The translations under genes and the position numbers were made by a program. DNA of 64,000 nucleotides from Nymphaea colorata (lineage: Eukaryota > Streptophyta > Magnoliopsida > Nymphaeales > Nymphaeaceae): the NCBI RefSeq assembly GCF_008831285.2, contig NC_045145.1, positions 3,450,723 to 3,514,722 of the forward strand. The letters are read 5' to 3'. The notes under the pieces were generated by a model. The model ran no database searches, was not told the DNA's origin, and saw nothing but the letters and a program-made list of their open reading frames with translations. Of this stretch, positions 11,680-23,775 are shown in pieces (the first letter of the stretch is position 1; the number at the start of each line of letters is the position of its first letter).

Positions 11680-12102
11680 GAAACATTTAAGTCTTCTGAT
11701 CTGTGATGTATAGTGGGTGGCCGGTGCCACTTCATGGATTCATTTGAAATCCTCTCCATCCGAATTTGAAACGTTCTACGGATGGTACAGTACCCTTTAG
11801 TGGAATTCATCAATTCTTTTGCTTCATGATCACTAAACTATATCAAAGGTGGTAGGGTAACATGATCATCTACGGCAATCCAATCTTTGTCTTGAGTTCT
11901 AAGGTGATTAATTTTCTGAATAATTATGCTGAAAAAAGTGTACATGTAAGGTTTTAGTATTGATTTTAGTGAATAAAAATATACTAATTGAATGTCTATA
12001 AGGTGGATCCTACTACATATATGTAAAGTTTCAGTAGCGACCTTTGTATCAGAAAATGTATATATGCATATTTACTTGAATGCCCTTGCATTGCACGAAC
12101 GC
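11680..12102. other. 3' flank of plus-family locus 1
   Basis: Conserved with the 3' flanks of other plus-family loci for about 150 bases, then AT-rich spacer. No gene seen. Confidence 0.45.
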
Positions 12103-12361
12103 TAAGCCAAGGCATTGGGCGAGCCCGGCCCGATCATTAAAACCTGAGCCCGAGCCCGGCCCGGGCACAATTAAATTAAAAAATATATATTGTTTAACAT
12201 AAAATAATATATAAATATAATTAATTGTAGTAAAATATTATATTTATATATAAAATTTAATAAAAAAATATTAAAAAAATTATCAAGCCCACCGGGTCGG
12301 CAAGATAAATTATCGGGTCAGCTCAGTGCCCTTTTTTCTCCTGGCCTGGAGCCCAGCCTTA
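12103..12361. mobile_element. Small non-autonomous hAT-like element (MITE)
   Basis: The 259-bp insert begins TAAGCCAAGGCATTGGGC and ends GGAGCCCAGCCTTA, so the ends are imperfect inverted repeats. It is flanked by ACGAACGC (12,095-12,102) and ACGGACGC (12,362-12,369), an 8-bp target-site duplication with one mismatch, the length expected for hAT elements. The interior is AT-rich and non-coding. The termini resemble those of the larger element at 17,071. Confidence 0.7.
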
Positions 12362-12443
12362 ACGGACGCAGCATACGTACTTAACATGTGTTTCATCATG
12401 CCACATGCACTCTTTCATGCAAAGGAAGGAAGACAGTGAGGAG

Positions 12444-12447
<4 letters not shown>

Positions 12448-12481
<34 letters not shown>
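12448..12481. repeat. (GA)n microsatellite
   Basis: About 17 GA units in non-coding DNA. Confidence 0.9.
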
Positions 12482-12484
<3 letters not shown>

Positions 12485-13329
12485 TCTTGTTCAAAGAAGG
12501 AAGGAGAGTGGAGGTTGCAAGTAAACAAAGCTTGGCCTTGAAGCAGAAATGGCAGGAATGACAACATAAAACGAAAGGAAAAGACGATGAATTCACAACT
12601 ATGTCGCTGTATTTTTTTGTTCATGGATGTTAAAGGACAAAGATAATGGCTTCTGCAGGGCTTTTTTTGATGGTTGGACATTCAAAGAAATTGAAGGAGA
12701 CTTCTGCAAGAACTTAAGGCGAATGTAATGGCAAAGCTGAAAAGAAAATGTCGACGCAAAAAGTGCAGTGTCATATGAATCTTACGAACGAGATAATCAA
12801 TGCATCTCAATTCATGTGGTAGATAATGTTACAATGTAACATGTTTGATATAGTTTACGTGAGATAACGAATTTGTGGCATAACAAATGCATGAGATAAT
12901 GAATTTATGGGATAAGTTTATGCATCATGTTTATGTCATTATTTCGTAACCATCCTTTTTGTTATTGATCGACAGAATGAGAAAAGACATACATACAAAG
13001 TAGGCAATAAGTAAATGAAGATAAAATAATGCGATCACGTAACGAAAGGAATGACTTTGAAATGAGATGACTAGTTTACTAAAAACACCAGGAATGGTAA
13101 TGAGAGAAAGGGATAACAATGCTTCTACAAGAGATAGCGATAAGTAAACAGTGTGAGACAATGTTCATTATTGATCGACGGACTTTGTGGTGAGATAATG
13201 TTGAATCTTATTTGATGGAATGTATTTATCTGTGAAATAAATAATTCATAACATAATGTTAAAATGTTATTTGATCAATGGACTTTATGCATTGCAGAGG
13301 ACACAATGTATAAAATATCTACATCATCG

Positions 13330-13985
13330 AATGACAACGAACAAGAGATTGAGTCCTCCTGCGAGGAAATGAAGAATCCCAAAGAATGTGCTTCTTATGT
13401 AGGAATGGAGTTCCAAACGAATGTGTTCCTGCTATAGGAATGGAGTTTCCTGCTAAGTAATGAAGCTTTATGTTGTATGAATGAAGTTCAAGATGAAGAA
13501 CACATCATACAATTTCTACAATTGTTATGCTTTTTGCCATGGGTTCAGTGTAAGAAATGATAGGATGAAGAGAAACACGTAAGGCATGGTTGTGAGAAGG
13601 TCATACGTTTGCTTGAAAGAAAGATAGAATGAATCAATTCCATGTGTAACGAAGAACAAGATTGATATAGGGTGCGGTTGTGCTACCAATTTGGAGCTGA
13701 AAAGATGTCATAAATGCAAAATATTGTATTTGTGGAGTGACTATTGAACACAACCATCCATTGGCAGCTTTTCACATGAGCCATAGGTTGAGGTTGCATC
13801 GCAAATTGTCATCACCGCATGCTGAAATAAATGAGCGGCCAGCTGGTGTAGGTATACCGCCAATGAAGGCATATAACATGTTTGTTAAAGTAGAAGGTGG
13901 TCATGAAAATGTTCTGTTCACATGCATGGATCATAGAAACCACTTGAGGAGAAAGATGGTAGAATCGATAAAAGAATGAGCTAAC
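13330..13985 (+). pseudogene. FAR1/FHY3-related fossil (Mutator-like transposase-derived)
   Basis: Several broken frames together read as the N-terminal DNA-binding region of the FAR1 family. There is an ECASYVGMEFQTN-like start, then GCGCATNLELKRC resembling the family's zinc-chelating segment. A clear piece follows (13,737-13,979): EHNHPLAAFHMSHRLRLHRKL, then RPAGVGIPPMKAYNMF and GGHENVLFTCMDHRNHLRRK. These match the family pattern HNH...SHR...GI...GG...D..N.LR. Several in-frame stops and frame changes separate the parts, so no functional protein is made. It could be a gene copy or a Mutator-like element remnant; no element ends were found. Confidence 0.65.
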
Positions 13986-16250
13986 ATTATGAGCGAGACA
14001 AAAAATGAAAACGCTTTTTAGTTGTTGAAAGAGGTATATATGTCATCACGATATGCATATGCAGACGGACAAATTTTACCTTTATTGAATCCTCAAATCT
14101 TCTTTTAACGGTTTTCTTTTCTGTACCTACAAAAAAGTTTCTTTTTGTATTAATCATGAACAGTTTTTGTCTTTATTAAAATGACACATGAAATTTCATA
14201 CAAAGAGACAACGTATATAACCAGCTTCGAACTCTTGAACCTTAATTTTTTTTTTTCGCCATCCAGAGGGTTCGACTTTGGATGTATGCAGCCATGGGCA
14301 ATTTCAAACTAACTTTTTGAGGTCTCTTTCAGTTTCGTCCTAAAAAGTTATAGTGGTGAAAAACTTTTCGAGGGGTGTGTTGAACTTGTTAGTTCTTCCT
14401 ATTTAAAATTCTCAGTCATCCCCTACATCAATCCAATAAAGCATTGAACGTTTGAGTTTCAGGTTGTTTAACAATGCGAACACTATCTAAGTGTTTCATG
14501 AATTTGCCTCAAAGATTGAGCCGGGTTTATGAAAGGTTAGTTCTAACTTTTCATGATTATACCTTAATATTTGTAATAGATTCATAGGACACTCATAGAA
14601 CTAGTGTCTCTATTGCCAAATGACCCCTAAAAAACTAGGCTTTCTAAGGTCAAATGATCAAAGAGACAAAATTTACATAGCCTCTACCCTATCAGCTCGA
14701 TTGCGTCTCAATTCTTCATTCTTGCTCCATTTTAAAACAAACTAAACTTAAGGGTGAAGTCGATCAACTTGCAAGCTTGTCCAGGCTCATCCCAATTCAA
14801 GTCAAGGATGTCAATGTATCTTATTTGGATTAGATATAACTGTTTTGAAACAACCAGATATAAAAAAAATAATATCCAATTAAGAAATCAGATTGAATTT
14901 GAATTTAAGAAATTAGATCCGATCATATTCATGTTTGAATTCAGATTTAAAAAATTAGCTAACCCGCATATACCAAGCATGCGGAGCCTGTTTCAATATA
15001 TATAAGACTTTTACAAGGCAACAAACAAGATGCTGACATTGGAGATCTTCAGTCTTCTGCTACTACGTGTAAACCTCCTCAGCTAGAAAATTGTTTGAAA
15101 AAACATTATCAAAATCAAGTTGGTGAATGTCTCATTTGAAGTGAGTAGCTAACGAGAGAACCATGCACATAGACTTGATGACTGGACTCGTAAAATCAAT
15201 TCCAGCGTCCTTTAGATATCCCTTAGCTACAAGACGTGCTTGTGTCTCACAAGAGTCCCGTATTGACTGTACTTCAATTTATAAACTTACTTTGAACTAA
15301 TAACATGAAAGTGAATTTTTTTGAAGTGCATGAATTCGTTGTCCATACCACGTCGCTGATCTATAGATTGTCTCCTCACTTCGTGATCGATTAAAGTAGT
15401 ATGGGTGTTCTGTTAACATTTTGAAATTATAATTTAACTTTCTTCATAAAAAATTCCTGACTTTGTTTATGGGTAAGCTTGAAGAAACTAAGTCGGTGGG
15501 AGACATAGTTTCAGTGGGAGTGGTGTTTAGGTCAGCATGGTTGTGGTCGATGATAGGAGAGAATGGTAGAAATCGAGGTGTTAAAGATGCTATTTCCATA
15601 TGGTTTGAAAACACATTGTATATGTCTTTATGTTATGTTCTGGGCAAATGAATGAGGACACCTTGTTTTTTTGGACAAGAACTTATTATTGTTCCTTGGA
15701 ACATGTGTCCTAAGGACATATGTTTTAATAACACTTGTTCCTATTATATTATAATAAGTAATTAGCTTTTAAAAAAGAATGCCACACAACTGCAGATGCT
15801 TCCCGGCCACACAACAAACAAATCGGCATTTTCTCGTTAAATCATTAATAAAATCATAGCGTTTTCATTGTTTTTGCTAATTCTCTTGTTTGTGGACAAC
15901 ATTCCACACGTCTATGTCATCGGTAGAAGCTTTAGTCCTTTTCTTAAGCCACTAATGCTAAATCATCCCTGTTACGACACAAAACAATCGGAGTCAAATC
16001 ATGTTACAAAGATGCCAATGTTAGTCTTCTATTAAAGAAAAACCTGATGCTTTCTCTCTCTCATTGTGCAGGTCCGTTACTATTACCAACAGATCTGCCA
16101 ATGTGTTGGATATGTCTAATTCTTGTATTGGACGTAAAACTGTTTAGTCAATTGAAGGAGTTCTTTGACTCTGCAATCTTCAGAAAGAAGATTTGATAAA
16201 AAAAAAAAAAAAAACAGAGCACTCGGTCAGAAGGTGTGATCACACGCATG
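13986..16250. other. AT-rich spacer, no gene seen
   Basis: Nothing coding is recognised. About 14,790-14,960 is similar to 59,360-59,500 (ATATCC/GATCGG-rich repeat debris). From about 15,770 the sequence is paralogous to the upstream flank of plus-family locus 1 (10,190 onward) and of the 57.8-kb locus (51,825 onward), marking the start of a duplicated promoter block. Confidence 0.45.
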
Positions 16251-16353
16251 CTTCGTTAAAAATTTCATGCTCCTTCAGAACGCAAGCGACGCGAAACTAT
16301 CGAGTACCAACAAAGAAAGGTTCATCGGGACGCGTTGATGTCGACGCTCTGGA

Positions 16354-16361
16354 TATATAAA
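16354..16361 (+). promoter_or_regulatory. TATA box of plus-family locus 2
   Basis: TATATAAA followed by GGAGGGAAGGCA, in the same position relative to the start codon region as in the intact paralogs. A (CT)n tract (about 16,430-16,464) expands the leader. Confidence 0.6.
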
Positions 16362-16423
16362 GGAGGGAAGGCAGGACAATGAAGACCCATCAGAGCAACA
16401 AAGGTCCATCTCCTCCGATAGCA

Positions 16424-16468
<45 letters not shown>

Positions 16469-16491
16469 TTCTCTGAGCTTGCATCGCTACC

Positions 16492-17940
16492 ATGGCAATG
16501 CGGTGCATCTTCATCGCATTCTTGCTTTTATCTCTTCATCTCCGATCAACTCTAGCGGCCGCTTCTCCGGCTTCCTCCAACAAAATTTCCTCTTTATCAC
16601 CTATATCTGCTACATGTCCCACCTCCCCTTTTTAAATCGTTGGTCTTTCTTGGTCGCTCCGCTGCACTCAATTGAGCAGACTACCGCATACGATGGCTTG
16701 TCCAACTGAACCAACCACCCTGTCTTGAAGCTGTAGCTGCTCGATTGCAGTCACCACTCGTTTTAATAGAATGAGATAACACGGGATGCTTTTACCATAT
16801 TTGTTTATCGGATTGTGCCACTTATCCCAACAGAAAGTAGGATAAGTTCAGTATGCCTTATTGTGCAGCTTCATATGATACAACACTGGTAAATATATAG
16901 AATGAAAAGTCATGGAAAACGAATTTGCTGTATGCAGAATTGTCAGAATTAGTAATTAAGTTGTGCCGCACTTGCTCAGTTTCTCTGCAGGGCATGGATG
17001 TCACCACTGGAATAACGCAGGCAAAGCCAAGGGCAGTGAGCGGAGGGAGGAGTGGCGGACGGAGTGTCACTAAGGCTGGGCGTCGGGCCGGGTTTGAGCC
17101 GGGAAAATCCCGGCCCGGGCCGGGCCCAGGCCCGACAGCCAGGCCCGATAACCAAACCGGGCCGGGCCCGGGCAGGAAGGGCGGCCCAGCGGCGGCCCGG
17201 CCGGCCCGACTCCCGACCTCGAGCAGTCGGGCGCCCTCCGCCCTAAGCCCTCGGCTCGCTGGGTCGCTCCGGTGACCCTCCCTCTATCTTCCCGTCTGCC
17301 TCTTCATCTCCCTCTCTGCTCCTTCTCCATCTCCCTTTGCTCCGCCTCCCTTTCCCTTCCGTCTCCCTCTGCTCCCTTCCGTCTCCCTCTCCCTCTCCCT
17401 CTGCTCCCTCTCCCGTTTCCCTCTCCCTCTCCGCCTCCATCCACCGCAGCCCCGCTCGCTCCCCTCCCTCTCCGCCTCCGTCTCCCTCTCCCTCTCCCTC
17501 CGTCCACCGCAGCCCTCCTTCTCCCCTCCCTCTCCGCCTCCATCCACCGCAGCCCCGCAGCTCCCCTCCCTCTCCGCCGCGATGGCCGGCCATCTTGGCG
17601 GCATCCGCCGACGGCCACCCACGAAGTTGGGTGGCCTGCCGGTGAAAAACCACCGCCCGCCTGCCATTCGGCAGGCAAGCGGTGGAGGGCCTGGACAAGA
17701 CGCGAGCGCGGGTCGGGTCCGCCAAACGGGCCGGGCCGGGCCTGATTTCTATGGACCAGGCCCGGTACCCGGCCCGGCAATATATCGGGCCCGGGTTTCA
17801 GGCCCGACAGGCCGGCCCGATACCCACCCTTGAGTGTCACTCCCAGCACTAGAGCTTATGGCAGCTCCAAGGAATCACTGCTCGGGGATGACGATGCTCA
17901 TATTGTTGACAGCCAGCTTGATGATTATCCTCTCCTATAA
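16492..17940 (+). pseudogene. Plus-family locus 2, inactivated by splice-site loss and hAT insertion
   Basis: The signal-peptide exon is recognisable (MRCIFIAFLLLSLHLRSTLA). The donor that reads CCAG/GTATATAT in paralogs has been lost by a small deletion (TTATCACCTATATCTGC), so the frame runs into a stop in the intron. Exon 2 starts after ACTTGCTCAG (about 16,980). It is split at 17,070 by a 762-bp hAT element, lacks about 11 bases before the conserved cysteine segment, and carries another frame change at the very end (CTCTCCTATAAG against CTTCTCCTATAG). At least four independent lesions make this a clear pseudogene. Confidence 0.85.
17071..17832. mobile_element. Non-autonomous hAT element with exact 8-bp TSD
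   Basis: The element begins TAAGGCTGGGCGTCGGGCCGG; the reverse complement of its end begins CAAGGGTGGGTATCGGGCCGG, giving terminal inverted repeats of about 21 bp with four differences. It is flanked on both sides by AGTGTCAC (17,063-17,070 and 17,833-17,840), an exact 8-bp duplication. Paralogous genes lack it. The subterminal regions are very GC-rich, with many GGCCCGG/CCGGGCC repeats. The middle (about 17,270-17,580) is a CTCCCTCTCCG-type C-rich low-complexity stretch. Long frames across it on both strands are composition artefacts; no transposase is present. Confidence 0.92.
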
Positions 17941-18110
17941 GAAGCAATTAGGACTTCAGATTTGTGATATGTATAGGGGGTGCTGCCAGTTCATGGTTCC
18001 CTTGAAATGTTCGCCATCTGAATTTGAAACGTTCTACATGTGGTACAGTACCTTTTAGTGGAATTCCTCAAATCTTTTGCTTCATGGTCACATATTTTTT
18101 CTTCAATCTC

Positions 18111-18176
<66 letters not shown>

Positions 18177-18359
18177 TGGTGATGCTTGGAGATAGTGTGT
18201 AAAGGTGGTAGGCGCCGTGGATCACAGCAGTCCAATGTTTGTCTTGAGTTATAAGGTGATTAATTTCCTGAACAATTCTGCTGAAAAAAAGGAGAAAGCC
18301 TATAAGGAAACAATTTGAAAATAAAAATTTTAATTTCATTTAAATAGTTAAATCTTGAC
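17941..18359. other. 3' flank of plus-family locus 2 with a long (AT)n tract
   Basis: Downstream flank shared with other plus-family loci, interrupted by a run of about 28 AT units (18,117-18,172). No gene seen. Confidence 0.5.
18117..18172. repeat. (AT)n microsatellite
   Basis: About 28 uninterrupted AT dinucleotides, the longest in the window. Confidence 0.95.
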
Positions 18360-18399
18360 ATGCATCATTTAGCCTTCCTATGAAATGACAAAAATGCCC

Positions 18400-20706
18400 C
18401 TTTGGCTTCAGGAGGCAGTGCGTTGGAAAACCAAATTTTAGAAAAGAAAACCGTTTTTCCTGGTAATTAGGAATCTATAGATATAAAGTGTGGTAATCAC
18501 ATAAGGATCAATCAGTTCCTATAAATTGTATGAAAAGGTTTGAAGAGAACATTTTTCTTCCAACTTGCCGAACAGAAGGAGTAGAACATGAATTAGGAAA
18601 AAAAAAACCCAATTTTTTAGTGTACCACGAAAACATGCTCAAACCATTTTTTTATACATATAGAAAACATACTTTTGCAAAGGAGGATATAATATACTCA
18701 GGTTAACAGGGAAAGGCATGAAATATGCCTCCTCCCTTGTGAGTTTGTGAGTTGTGTGAATATTCTTATGTTTCATGAATATGGGTGTTTTATTTTTAAA
18801 AACTACTAAAAGTTAAAACTTATTTGCACAAAGGAAATGAAATTATCGGTTTCCTTGCACCTCCCCCTATGTTTTGGTAATAATTAAAACGGGAAAAGAT
18901 TTCTACCTCCCAACAGATTTGCACCAGAAAAGAAAATATCAAAAACCAACAAGTCAATATAATTTTGTCAAAATCAAAAGCAAGGTTCTATGAGTATTAA
19001 AATTAAATAGTCATAGGAGGTGTTTGACAATAAGAATTTAACTTAGCTTTTCATCAATTTATCCCAAACATAAAGGTAAATTTACAGAATAGTGCATTAA
19101 TGGGTCGGTGTTTCTATTGCCAGATGCCCCAACAGAATCAATGCATTTGATCTCCACAGAAAAAAAAAATCCATGTATCAGTAAAAATATTTCTAGACTA
19201 ACATTGGCACGGGGACTAACATGTATTATCATCTTTTAGTCAGCATGCACTACAAGCTCAGTCACATCAAATAAGGTAAAAAACAAATACTTTTTAGTTT
19301 TCCATGAGAGTGAACAACGAGTAGTGCATCAAATGAGGTAAAAAACAAATACTTTTTAATTTTCCATGAGAGTGAACAACGAGTATACACCCAAAATAAA
19401 AGAACAGGAAAGTTGGAATATTTGGTTATTTTTCAAAAAAAAAATTAGAGTTTTAACTTCTTTACTTCTTTTTTGTCATTATATTGGGGCAAACCAAGAT
19501 TATTCTGATCATTACATGCCTTCGGTAAAAACAAGCTTGTAGTTTAATAGAAATGATACAATTTAACCTCAAGCTCTAGCTATTGAATCCTAAATTCCTC
19601 AAAAGGTTAACAATTGAATACAGTAGCAATGGCCTCTTTGGACATTAGATTATAATAAAACATGTTAGTAAACTCAATTTTGTGTCAAAAGAAGCTTCTT
19701 CCAAGTTCCAACGATTTTTGATCCTCAAAATCATCCAAATGAGCGTAGTTAAAGTAGCTTTTCCCCATAATAGTCCCTGAATCTCGACTCATCTTTTACC
19801 TATACGTTAAAAAAGAAAACGCATATTTTTTCGTTAGGTAGAAGACGATCAACAGCAGAAGATATCCTGCAAACACTTAATTTGGTATCTGCAACTTTCT
19901 TTTCATCAAAGAAAACAACGCCAAATAAAACGATAGGCTGTGGAAGGAAGAAGGAACACATAATCTACACTGTATATCCACTTTGGTATTAATAAAAACA
20001 GAAAGAGAGATAGAAAGAGGGAAACCTGCGGAGAATGATGAAGGGCCAGCAGCAGGCCCTGCTGATAAACAGAAGCAAGGTCTTGGGGAGAAGAAGAGGA
20101 AGAGGAAGAGGAAGAAGGCTGCCCTTATTATGACGCCTCTCCCGGCCATCACCGCCTTCTTGTTTTCGCCACCACCGGTTGCTGGCGGTCTGAAGGGATC
20201 TCTGCCGTCTCTCATCTCCGTCCGACCTCCTTATTTCAAGCTGTAGCTCCACCTCCGATGTCAACCGAGTGAGGACGACGGCCTTTGCTTCTCTGCTCGC
20301 TCTCACCGTCCTCTATTCTGAATTGCTTATTAACACAGCGACAGAAAAGGGGCAGGTAAGGGCACCTTCCGGCTTTGGATCGCAAAAGTTTTCCATTCAC
20401 AAGATGCTGTCTGGGAGCTTCACGGCAATTGCCCACTCGACTGAAATAGGCGGAGCCAGTGGGATCCGATCTGCATCCAAAAAAGTTTGGGTACATCAAT
20501 ATAAATTTGCTGAATTATGTGAACTCGAACGAGAGACTACACAAGAAAAAGAGGCAGGGCAAAAGGTTCACGTGATCTGGCGTGCAATGTGCGACGAATC
20601 GGCACTCGCAACGTGAGATTCGGAAACGTCGGCAGGCAGACAAGAACAGGATGAGCAAAAGAGAAAGTTATGTCCACCGTGCCTACAAAAAGTTTTTTGA
20701 ACTAAA
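18400..20706. repeat. Truncated older copy of the second half-unit
   Basis: About 18,400-19,205 is paralogous to about 26,290-27,090, and 19,206-20,690 to about 28,823-30,320. The intervening 1.7 kb, which holds the second exon of the minus-family gene, is missing. The 2 kb that follows in the full copies (30,325-32,279) is missing too, so the block joins directly to the start of unit 1. No intact gene remains. Confidence 0.8.
20026..20149 (-). pseudogene. Orphan first exon of a minus-family gene
   Basis: On the minus strand ATG 20,149 opens MAGRGVIIRAAFF, a Leu/Phe-rich signal peptide and CLSAGPAAGPSSFSA, ending at donor GCAG/GTTTCC (exon 124 bases, phase 1). It matches the first exons at 29,777 and 41,308 but is 12 bases shorter because it has two fewer GGAAGA repeats in the signal-peptide core. 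The downstream exon is deleted, so no complete gene remains. Confidence 0.75.
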
Positions 20707-21149
20707 AAATATTCACTGACATCCATCTCTGTTGATGGACAGTTTGAGTTTGATGTCCCTAGATATAGTGAGAAAAAATGGAGTCATGATTCAGTTTAAC
20801 TTGCTTGTGTTATGTCTAACATTTTGAATTGTTATTTGTGTCATTTCTGATGAAGGTTTGGTGCAATTTGTCTTTTCTAGCATATGGAAAGTTAGGCTTC
20901 AAGGACACTTTAGTCAGCATGGCAATTGGTCATTGTCATTGTAGTTGTGGGGCCTAATGCTGGTGTGAATAATAGTGTTGTAACATGAAAGAAAAGTGAG
21001 AATTTATAGTCCTGTATCGAAGACAAGTGTTGTAACATGAAAGAAAAGTGAGAATTTATAGTCCTGTATCGAAGACAGAGAAGAACCTTCATTCCCTTAT
21101 AAAGAGTGGAATGAACATGTTTCATCAAGAGCATGACAGACAGTTTATA

Positions 21150-21208
21150 AGCGTTGTAGCATTAGAGCTAACAGACATTGAGAATGTTAGCTTTAATGCT
21201 ACAACGCT
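21150..21208. repeat. Conserved inverted repeat, copy 1
   Basis: Arms 21,150-21,173 and 21,185-21,208 (24 bases each) with an 11-base loop (GACATTGAGAA). 23 of 24 pairs are Watson-Crick and the remaining one is G.T, a wobble pair in RNA. The arm core is TGTAGCATTAGAGC. Confidence 0.85.
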
Positions 21209-22959
21209 GAAAAACTTTCAATCATGTCTCCTTTTTCATCTCTTAGCTTCTCTTTTCCTATGGCTATAGTGATCCTGGTACATCACAATTAAAGAATAAT
21301 AAGTAACATTTGCAATGAAAAAATTTTGTCAGATTTCTTGTTTCACAAAATCAAAAAACCTATCGCTATAGTGATCTTGGTACATAACAATTAGAGAAAC
21401 CCAAAAAAGGTTGTCTTCAATGAAAACAATGTAACATAGCACTATAAGTAACATTGTATTTATAGTGATTTCGTTTAACTCATTTCATTGATACTCGTAT
21501 AACTATTTTGTCATTATATTTTGGTTTTTGTTATGTAGTTGAGCCAAGTTAAGTCTAAACGAGTGGAGTTCTTACAATTTAAACTCGACCCGTTTAACAT
21601 TTCAAGCATATATACGAACTCTGAGCACGAGTCAAGTTTTCACAAGCGAATTCAAGTCGAACCTGAGCTGGCTCGACTCATTATGTAGTCCTAAATACAA
21701 GGCAAGAAATCAAATATTGAACAATGTAACAGAGCAGCACGTATACATTCTACATCAATTATGCCAACTGCCTAGGCTGAGTCACCACTTAGTGCAAATC
21801 TTTTTAATTAAGCAAACATTAGATATGTACTTTATGTGAGAGCAAATATATGTGTTTTTTTTTTCTCTTTTCTTTTTTTCTGGCCATGTTAGCTAGCTTG
21901 TCAAGAGAAGGTCCGCACCATGGCGGTAGTTGTTGCCTGAAGAGCTCATATGGAGTTTGGCTTCGTTAGATCTGGCGGCAGCACCGGCCGCGGCGGCACC
22001 GGCCGCGGCGGCACCAATATACATAACAGGAACTAGCGAAGTACCGTGGAGCTCTTCCTCACCCCCGCTGACCCCGGCTGCTCTGCCTCCACCCCTGGCA
22101 GCACCGCCTGTTACGACGTGCTTTACTCCTGACAATAACTTCTATTCTAATGGAAGTATGACTTGCTCTTACTTGGCCGGTCCCAACTGCTCCTTCACCT
22201 GCATATTCATCTTAAATGATTATATCAGCAATCATATCAAATAAAGTGGTGCATGTAAATTGTCTTTTTAAAGAAGCTTTACGTTTGGATTATTGTATAT
22301 CCTAAACATAAGGCATCTTTTGATATATGCCATCCTTTCTTTTTTTTTTTTGGTTATATATCAGTGCTGAATTTCAAGACACAGGGAACTGTATTATCTT
22401 CTCCTATTAGAAACCCGGTCTGATCAAATGAGATACAAATTAATTGGTGCTTTTTGTTCTTGCTGTAGATCAATAAACAAACACTTCTCGACCGGTAAAA
22501 AGCGTGTTCAGAGAGATAGAATAATGGCCTCTTTGGACATAGCACAATGATAATTAAATAATATTGAAGGTATATATATGTGTGTGTGCAAGATGTTTGG
22601 AGCAGGATAAGAATTTATTTTCTTGCACAAGATGATGGAAAACCGTAGAGAAGACAAAGAAGATAACCGATGGAAGAGTTAGATTGGGCATATATGCTTT
22701 CCATTGCTATAAGGCTATTTTCTTGAGGCCATTACTTACAAAAGTAAGAAGTTGCCGTACACAAAAGAACAAATTATTCCCTGCAAAAAACTTTGCTATA
22801 TCTACACTTCTCATTAATTTTTTAGCCAAAAAAAAAACAAGACCAAATAAAACAAATGGGCAAGGAAGGAAGAAGAAGGGCATAAAGTACACTGTATTTC
22901 AACCTTCGAGCATCATAAATCATCTATTTGATATTTGGTAGAAGAAAAAGAGAGAGAGA

Positions 22960-23400
22960 GAGAGAGCCGATAAAATGTGAATATATAACAAAATTTGAGG
23001 ACAAGGGGTCCCCTAGGTATAAAAACAATCCGTAAAAACAAACCGCAAAAACAGAAGGAGGAATGAGAAATATACAATACAATGCACAGAAAAGCAAGAG
23101 AGAGATGAAAGACGGAGCGGCACAGTCACCCAGCCGCAGATGGACAGCGACGCTTCATCTGAATGGCGAACTGGACATCCCCTTACATGAGACGAGCTAC
23201 AGAATCTGGCGAAGAGAATGTGTCCTTAAAGACTCTGTTGTTGCGCTCCTCTCAAATGCACCACCAAGCTGAAATGAGTCTCGACCTCCAGACATAACCC
23301 CAGGAAGCAGTCAGATGGGAGAAATGACAAAAGAGAAAAAGAAAACGAATGGATAGTGGGTTTGGAAGACTACCAACAAGGAAAAGCTAGGTAGGAGCAA
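22960..23400 (-). mobile_element. LINE 3'-end fragment inside the gene A intron, unit 1
   Basis: Minus-strand text with stops resembles the tail at 9,440: VWRSRLISAWWCI, EERNNRVFKDTFSSPDSVARL and GDVQFAIQ. It begins next to a GAGAGAGAGCCGATAAAATG stretch shared with the 9.48-kb copy. Same orientation as the host gene. Confidence 0.65.
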
Positions 23401-23484
23401 GGACACTAGAGAAAAAAAGACAAGAAGTAAAAAGGTAGACCCTGTACAGTCGGTGTAAAAAAGGACAAGAAGTAAAAAGGAAGA

Positions 23485-23775
23485 CCGCCCGCCCGAGCGA
23501 GAGAGGGCCGGAGTAGTTCGCCCCTGTACAGCCGGAGGAGGTCGCCCGCCCGAGCCCAGACAGACCGCCTGACGGGAGGAGACCGCCCCTCGAGCAAGAG
23601 AGAGCCGGAGGAGCGGAGGAGGCCGGAGGAGACCGCCTATCGGGAGGAGACCGCCCGCCCGAGCGAGAGAGAGCCGGAGGAGCGGAGAGGGAGCCGGAGG
23701 AGCGGGGGAGCCGATGGAGGTCGCCCGCCCCTGTGCAGCCGGAGGAGGAGCGAGAGAGAGAGAGAGAGAGAGACC
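23485..23775. repeat. GC-rich minisatellite, unit 1
   Basis: Imperfect repeats built from GCCCGCCCGAGC, GAGAGAGAGCCGGAGGAG and GACCGCC modules, ending in a (GA)n run at about 23,754-23,773. Module number and order differ from the copy in unit 2, including an extra module there. Confidence 0.8.

Noticed and set aside
17243-17849. Several long overlapping frames (100-180 aa) on both strands
   Set aside because: All lie in the GC- and CT-rich interior and ends of the hAT element; the Arg/Gly/Pro/Ser content comes from simple sequence.
20269-20616. Plus-strand frame starting MRTTAFASLLALTVLYSELL (repeated at 29,897 and 41,428), looking like a secreted protein
   Set aside because: It is antisense to the leader and promoter of the minus-family gene, which aligns with the corresponding leader of gene A. 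The frame itself is not kept in that paralog.
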